Origin: JAWVEV01 sp033856535
Lineage (GTDB): Bacteria > Actinomycetota > Thermoleophilia > Miltoncostaeales > Miltoncostaeaceae
Direction of reading: 5' to 3'
Assembly: GCA_033856535.1 (NCBI GenBank)
Contig: JAWVEV010000075.1
Location: 1 to 7,629, forward strand
Length of the DNA: 7,629 bases
Part shown: piece after piece, positions 4,812 to 7,629 of the stretch
Layout of the letters: each line of letters opens with the position of its first letter
Position numbering within the stretch: position 1 is the first letter of the stretch
The notes under the pieces: model-generated
What the model saw: only the letters and a program-made list of their open reading frames with translations
The model's database searches: none
Told to the model about the DNA's origin: nothing
Translations under genes and position numbers: made by a program

Positions 4812-5909
4812 TGCGCGTCTGGCCGGCACTGGCGTGACGCTACCCCGGGGGAGCGGCGCGGGTCCAGCCGGGCGATCCGGGCCGGGGGGACGCCGACCGG
4901 CGCTCGAGCCGGCCGCCGCCGGCCGTGAGGGGAACGGGACGAGGCGCTCGCGCTCCTCGTCCCAGAGCTTCAGCCGCAGGGTGGCGAGGCTGCTGCGCGG
5001 GGTGATCACCGGCGTGCGCGCGAACATCGGCTGCTCCTCGTGCGCCGCCCGCAGCCGGTAGTTCGGGATGCGCGCGCTGAGGTGGTGCACGTGGTGGTAG
5101 TTGGCGTTGCCGAGCGCCCAGGCCAGCGGGCGCGACACGCGGAGGAACGAGCTGCCCTGGAGCGCCGAGCGCTCGAAGCTCCAGTCCTCGGGCGACCGGT
5201 AGTAGGTGTCCTCGTACTGGTGCTGGATGTAGAGCATCCAGGCGGCGACGGCGCCGCCCAGGATCAGCGTCGTGCCCTGGATCAGGAGGAAGGTCTCGGG
5301 GCCGAGCGCGACGATCCAGCCCGCGACCCAGCCGGCCAGGGCGAGGTTGGTGACCCCCACGCCGGCCAGGATCCGGGGGGGCATGCCGCGCTGCGGGAAG
5401 CGCCGCTGGAACAGGAACACCAGCGCCGGGCCCACGAGCAGGATCATGAGCGGGTTGCGGTAGACCCGGTAGCCGGCGCGGCGCAGCGGCGAGGCCGCGC
5501 GGTACTCGGCCACGGTGAGGGTCGTGATCTCGCCCGGCCCCCGGCCCGCCAGGTTCCCGGTGTGCGCGTGGTGGATCGCGTGCTGGCGCTGCCACCAGCG
5601 GAACGGCGTGAAGAGCAGGAACCCCAGCGCGTGGCCCCAGGCCCGGTTGGCCGCGCGCGAGCGGAAGAGCGACGCGTGGGTCAGGTCGTGGAAGAGCGAG
5701 TACATCCGCAGCAGCACCACCGTCGCGGCGGCGCCCAGCGCGAGCGCGACCCACGGCCCCGGGTCGAGGGCCCAGGCGAGCGCCCAGATGCCGAGGTACG
5801 GGACGACGGCGCTCGCGATCTGGCCCAGGCTGCGCACCCGGTCGATGCGCAGGTACGGCGCGAGGTCGCGCGTCCAGGCGGTGCGCTCCGGAACGGCGAC
5901 GGTCGTCAT
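2460..5909 (-). CDS. Continuous frame: membrane fatty acid desaturase joined to a secreted DUF4394/Calx-beta/RTX protein
   Basis: One stop-free frame of 1,149 codons holds two proteins that are normally separate. Residues 1-327 are an acyl-lipid desaturase, 328-366 a Pro/Gly/Ala/Arg-rich linker, and 367-1149 a complete exported protein with its own start Met and signal peptide. As written, a gene finder would report a single CDS. Two readings are possible. The first is a real fusion, in which the internal signal peptide becomes an extra membrane helix and places the repeats outside the cell. The second is two adjacent genes whose boundary was lost: inserting one base in the linker, for example in the six-G run at 4884-4889, would send the desaturase into a TAG at 4840-4842, just upstream of the second ATG. 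I favour the second reading. The ATG at 5909 was chosen over a GTG at 5945; neither has a clear ribosome binding site. Confidence 0.6.
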   Translation of the reverse strand: MTTVAVPERTAWTRDLAPYLRIDRVRSLGQIASAVVPYLGIWALAWALDPGPWVALALGAAATVVLLRMYSLFHDLTHASLFRSRAANRAWGHALGFLLFTPFRWWQRQHAIHHAHTGNLAGRGPGEITTLTVAEYRAASPLRRAGYRVYRNPLMILLVGPALVFLFQRRFPQRGMPPRILAGVGVTNLALAGWVAGWIVALGPETFLLIQGTTLILGGAVAAWMLYIQHQYEDTYYRSPEDWSFERSALQGSSFLRVSRPLAWALGNANYHHVHHLSARIPNYRLRAAHEEQPMFARTPVITPRSSLATLRLKLWDEERERLVPFPSRPAAAGSSAGRRPPGPDRPAGPAPLPRGSVTPVPARRAMRKGSRAVRALAAGLAASACLAWAAQAQAETVNGVTQSGSLITFPSTAPSEITASVPITGLAPGDEIVGLDIRPADGRLYAIGAQDRLYAIAPATGVATAVGSEPFAPAIVGAEPDMDFNPVSDRIRVVSNLDENMRLNPDTGAGVDADPMNPGPQGDAALDTAGAVTGLAYSNSAPGATATTAFGIDSLADTLVMIGGEGGTPSPNTGIVTPIGALGMNVLPRVGLDISPHGGRLLGAFQVGATTGLYAVNPSTGAATFLGPIGSGAALRDIAVASRPVSLWLLQQPGTLLRVRSSFPSAPIGDPLTVTGLSPGVPLVAIDVRPATGQLYALDAAARLWTIDTATGAATAVGAGPVAAGLAPGVGMDFDPIRDVLRIVDADDRNLRVDPATGAGTADTAIATPAVATSAIAYSNPAAGATTLFGVDATADALVVIGGPGGVPLPDLGSVAAIQPLAPFDITEPAGLDVAPVDGAMFLSNPAGPGTGLSILQPPAAPISLGPLGPLFSAIKDIAAAAPGRIAFSAADATVAEGAGQATVTLVRQGGADGTAQVTVSASPAGASAADFTPFTRRIAFRDGAASAEVVVPITQDALKESEESVVLTLADAPTGLGTPAGAVLRIQDDDTPQQPTTPTTPTTPTTPKPPTAPGKTCPGVVPAGRHVVRGTPRADRLRGTAKRDVICGFGGNDRITGLGGNDLLLGGTGNDVLLGGGGADDLRGGAGRDRLVGGGGRDKLDGGAGRDVILAIDRIRDRVRGGPGSDRAEVDRVDSRQAIEKITKLRR
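2577..2762 (-). repeat. RTX calcium-binding nonapeptide repeats
   Basis: About seven 9-residue units (27 bp each) occupy residues 684-745 of the secreted protein. Examples are GGNDLLLGG, TGNDVLLGG, GGADDLRGG and AGRDRLVGG. The first copies keep the G-N-D core; later ones drift to G-R-D, which keeps the calcium-ligating Asp. Confidence 0.9.
2883..2918 (-). repeat. Four tandem 9-bp units encoding a Pro-Thr-Thr linker
   Basis: Near-identical 9-base units (plus strand: GGCGTGGTG, GGCGTCGTC, GGGGTCGTC, GGCGTGGTC) encode a PTT-type linker between the Calx-beta and RTX domains. Such in-frame 9-bp units can change copy number without breaking the gene. Confidence 0.8.
3261..4709 (-). repeat. Tandem duplication of the DUF4394 domain
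   Basis: Copy one spans about 3981-4709 and copy two about 3261-3971. Matching landmarks in order are LDIRPADGRLYAIG / IDVRPATGQLYALD, MDFNPVSDRIRVV / MDFDPIRDVLRIV, NMRLNPDTGAG / NLRVDPATGAG, and LAYSNSAPGATATTAFGIDS / IAYSNPAAGATTLFGVDA. Divergence is substantial, so the duplication is old. Confidence 0.85.
4812..5909 (-). other. Desaturase module: Des-type membrane fatty acid desaturase plus linker
   Basis: This part introduces a double bond into acyl chains of membrane lipids using a di-iron centre, oxygen and electrons from an external donor (family knowledge). All three histidine boxes are present: HDLTH (74-78), HAIHH (110-114) and HHVHH (272-276, in a NYHHVHH context). Also visible are QHQYEDTYY (229-237) and the hydrophobic pairs expected of the family, near 32-48 and 53-70 before box one and near 154-167 and 181-228 between boxes two and three. 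The match is to the FA_desaturase superfamily, nearest in style to bacterial Des/omega-6-type acyl-lipid enzymes; regioselectivity cannot be read from sequence. Homology seems to end near residue 327 (RLVPFP), and the following 39 residues are low-complexity. Desaturases of this type often help adjust membrane fluidity. It is divergent from the sigma factor gene, 104 bases away. Confidence 0.9.
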
Positions 5910-5954
5910 CCAAAGGGGTTCGGGCGCCGGCCGCCGGCGGATCACCGGCCGCGG

Positions 5955-5981
5955 TGTCCATATCCTCGACCCTCGTTCGTC
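5955..5981 (+). promoter_or_regulatory. Candidate ECF-type promoter of the sigma factor gene
   Basis: TGTCCA (5955-5960) is followed after 17 bases by CGTC (5978-5981), 32 bases before the sigma factor ATG. CGTC is a common -10 element of ECF promoters. The -35 is one base off TGTCGA, which I recall as the element associated with the ECF42 group. The motif is seen in the sequence; autoregulation is an inference. Confidence 0.4.
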
Positions 5982-6001
5982 CTCAGGGCAGACGGGCGAC
6001 C

Positions 6002-6007
6002 GGGAGG
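6002..6007 (+). promoter_or_regulatory. Ribosome binding site of the sigma factor gene
   Basis: GGGAGG lies 6 bases before the ATG at 6014. It favours this start over an upstream in-frame GTG at 5954, which has no leader motif and would overlap the candidate promoter. Confidence 0.65.
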
Positions 6008-6013
6008 CGACGG

Positions 6014-7207
6014 ATGACGGCGGGGCCGCGGCTCGAGGAGGTGTTCCGCGAGGAGTGGGGGCGCGTGCTCGCCGCCCTCGTCGGGATCCTGCGCGACGTC
6101 GAGCTGGCCGAGGAGGCGGCGCAGGAGGCCTTCGCGCTGGCCGCCGAGCGCTGGCCGGCCGCCGGCGTCCCCGCCGACCCGCGCGCCTGGCTGGTCACCG
6201 CCGGCCGCAACCGCGCGATCGACCGCCTGCGCCGCGACCGCACCCTGCGCGAGAAGACCCGGCTGCTCGAGACCGAGGCGCTCCGGGCGGTGGAGGACGA
6301 CGTGGACCTGGCCGAGACGACGATCCCCGACGAGCGGCTCGAGCTGCTCTTCACCTGCTGCCACCCGGCGCTGGCGCTCGACGCCCAGGTGGCGCTCACG
6401 CTGCGGACGCTGGGCGGCCTCGCGACCGAGGAGATCGCGCGCGCCTTCCTCGTCCCCGAGCCCACGATGGCCAAGCGGCTGGTGCGCGCCAAGCACAAGA
6501 TCCGCGCGGCCGGCATCCCTTTCCGGGTGCCCCCGGCGCACCTGCTGCCGGACCGCCTCGCCGCGGTGCTCGCGGTCGTCTACCTGATCTTCAACGAGGG
6601 CTACGCCGGCCGCGGCGACCTGGCCGGCGAGGCGATCCGACTGGGTCGCGCGCTGGCCGGGCTGATGCCCGACGAGCCCGAGGCCCACGGCCTGCTGGCG
6701 CTGATGTTGCTGGACGACGCCCGGCGCGAGGCGCGCTTCGCCGGCGGCGAGGTGGTGCTGCTGGCCGACCAGGACCGGGCGCTCTGGGACCGGGCGGAGA
6801 TGGACGCCGGCCGCGCCGCGCTGGCCCGCGTGACCGCCCTCGCCGGCACCGGGCCCTACGCGCTGCAGGCCGAGTTGGCCGCGCTGCACGCGGACGACCC
6901 TCAGGACTGGCCCCGCATCGCCGAGCGGTACGGCGCGCTCGCCGCGATCACCGGCTCGCCGGTGGTCGAGCTGAACCGGGCGGTCGCGCTCGCGGAGGCC
7001 GGCGACCCGGCGGCGGCGCTGGCGCTGGCCGACGGGCTGGACCTCGACGGGTACCACTACCTGCACGCCGCGCGGGCGGAGTGGCTTCGCCGGCTCGGCC
7101 GCCCCGCCGAGGCGCGGGCGGCGCTGACCCGCGCGCTCGAGCTCGTGGCCTCCGACGCCGAGCGACGCCTCCTGCAGCGGCGGCTGGCCGAGCTGACGGG
7201 CCCGTAG
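6014..7207 (+). CDS. ECF42-type RNA polymerase sigma factor with DUF6596/TPR-like C-terminal extension
   Basis: 397 residues, about twice the length of a simple ECF sigma factor. Region 2 lies near residues 8-75 (EEWGRVLAALVGILRD, AEEAAQEAFALA, WL..AGRNRAIDRLRRD) and binds the core enzyme and the -10 element. Region 4 lies near 106-168: DERLELLFTCCHPAL, then the helix-turn-helix ATEEIARAFLVPEPTMAKRL and RAKHKIR. The extension begins near 175 with the group signature YLIFNEGY (190-197) and continues as Ala/Leu-rich helical pairs to the end, in TPR style. The combination of CCHPAL, IFNEGY and this length identifies the ECF42 group. In that group the extension is thought to be needed for activity, in place of a classical anti-sigma factor, and DGPF/YCII-domain genes are the usual neighbours; none lies in this window. 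Targets are unknown. It is not ECF41 (SigJ-like), since no SnoaL-type domain is seen. Confidence 0.92.
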   Translation: MTAGPRLEEVFREEWGRVLAALVGILRDVELAEEAAQEAFALAAERWPAAGVPADPRAWLVTAGRNRAIDRLRRDRTLREKTRLLETEALRAVEDDVDLAETTIPDERLELLFTCCHPALALDAQVALTLRTLGGLATEEIARAFLVPEPTMAKRLVRAKHKIRAAGIPFRVPPAHLLPDRLAAVLAVVYLIFNEGYAGRGDLAGEAIRLGRALAGLMPDEPEAHGLLALMLLDDARREARFAGGEVVLLADQDRALWDRAEMDAGRAALARVTALAGTGPYALQAELAALHADDPQDWPRIAERYGALAAITGSPVVELNRAVALAEAGDPAAALALADGLDLDGYHYLHAARAEWLRRLGRPAEARAALTRALELVASDAERRLLQRRLAELTGP

Positions 7208-7211
7208 CACC

Positions 7212-7236
7212 GGCCGCGGCGTTGACTCCGCCGGCC
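7212..7236. terminator. Bulged inverted repeat between convergent genes, possible terminator
   Basis: GGCCGCGG (7212-7219) pairs with CCGCCGGCC (7228-7236), giving 8 bp with one bulged C and an 8-base loop. It lies between the sigma factor stop (7207) and the thiC stop (7251). GC-rich intergenic DNA yields such hairpins easily, so support is mostly positional. Confidence 0.35.
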
Positions 7237-7250
7237 CGGCCCGGCCTCCG

Positions 7251-7629
7251 CTAAACCTCGGCGGCCACCCGCTCCACCTCCGCCCAGTCGACGTCGCGGA
7301 AGTTGTGCATCGGGCAGAAGCGCGGCCCGCACATCGAGCAGAACTCCGCGTTCTTGAAGTAGTCGTCGGCGAGCGTCTCGTCGTGCATCGCCCGCGCGGT
7401 CTCCGGGTCGACCGCCAGCCGGAACTGCTCGTTCCAGTCGAAGGCGAAGCGGGCCCGCGAGAGGGCGTCGTCCCAGTCGCGGGCCCCGGGCCGGCCGCGC
7501 GCCACGTCGGCCGCGTGGGCGGCGATGCGGTAGGCGATCAGGCCCTGCTTGACGTCCTCCGGGCCCGGCAGCCCGAGGTGCTCCTTCGGCGTGACGTAGC
7601 AGAGCATCGAGGTGCCGTGCCAGCCGACG
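7251..7629 (-). CDS. thiC: Phosphomethylpyrimidine synthase ThiC, C-terminal part (5' end outside window)
   Basis: 125 residues, open through the window edge. ThiC is a radical-SAM enzyme that rearranges aminoimidazole ribotide to HMP phosphate, the pyrimidine half of thiamin. The fragment begins VGWHGTSMLCYVTPKEHLGL, a nearly invariant ThiC segment. It continues with AYRIAAHAADVARG, DPETARAMHDETL, and the CSMCGPRFC cluster motif (CX2CX4C, encoded at 7314-7340), which holds the [4Fe-4S] cluster that cleaves S-adenosylmethionine. It ends about 20 residues past the cluster. Everything visible looks intact. A TPP riboswitch commonly controls thiC, but it would lie beyond the window. The gene converges on the sigma factor gene with a 43-base gap. 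Confidence 0.95.
   Translation of the reverse strand, partial: VGWHGTSMLCYVTPKEHLGLPGPEDVKQGLIAYRIAAHAADVARGRPGARDWDDALSRARFAFDWNEQFRLAVDPETARAMHDETLADDYFKNAEFCSMCGPRFCPMHNFRDVDWAEVERVAAEV

Noticed and set aside
2424..4928. A plus-strand open frame of over 800 codons opposite the secreted protein gene
   Set aside because: It is Arg/Gly/Asp/Pro-rich with no domain features, and the minus strand carries clear domains. Long antisense frames are expected at this GC content.
4840..5961. A second minus-strand frame across the desaturase starting with ATG at 5961
   Set aside because: It lacks all histidine boxes and is a low-complexity shadow frame. Its TAG at 4840-4842 matters only as the likely original stop if one base is missing.
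5515..7254. A plus-strand open frame of 579 codons overlapping the desaturase and sigma genes
   Set aside because: It is antisense to the histidine-box desaturase and out of frame with the sigma factor, and its Arg/Pro/Ala-rich translation resembles nothing known.

Overview
The window is very GC-rich (roughly 70% or more), with G or C in nearly every third codon position and genes packed almost end to end. Together with a secreted DUF4394/Calx-beta/RTX protein, an ECF sigma factor with a long C-terminal extension, a Des-type desaturase and a thiC gene, this suggests a high-GC actinobacterium. The style of the RTX protein fits the Thermoleophilia (Solirubrobacterales-like) best, but that placement is an inference from composition and gene style only.

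Layout: (1) 1-1067, plus strand: the Gly-rich tail of an unidentified gene, then a DUF4097 beta-solenoid protein 35 bases later, probably one operon. (2) 1132-1896, minus strand: an SDR-fold protein without the catalytic Tyr/Lys signature. It is divergent from (3) 2010-2399, plus strand: a small VOC/glyoxalase-fold protein. (4) 2460-5909, minus strand: one uninterrupted frame encoding a three-histidine-box membrane fatty acid desaturase, a Pro/Gly/Ala-rich linker, and a complete secreted protein (signal peptide, two DUF4394 domains, Calx-beta, PTT linker, RTX repeats). This is either a true fusion or two genes merged by loss of one base. (5) 6014-7207, plus strand: an ECF42-type sigma factor with a candidate ECF promoter just upstream. 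(6) 7251-7629, minus strand: the C-terminal end of thiC, running off the window.

After the first pair, neighbouring genes alternate in strand. All three convergent junctions (1068-1131, 2400-2459, 7208-7250) hold inverted repeats that could act as bidirectional terminators. The two divergent junctions (1897-2009, 5910-6013) must hold the promoters. No gene-free stretch exceeds about 115 bases. I see no tRNA, rRNA, insertion sequence or CRISPR array.

The genes do not form one obvious pathway. The items most worth a second look are the desaturase/secreted-protein continuity, the ECF42 sigma factor without a DGPF/YCII partner in view, and the SDR lacking its catalytic residues.
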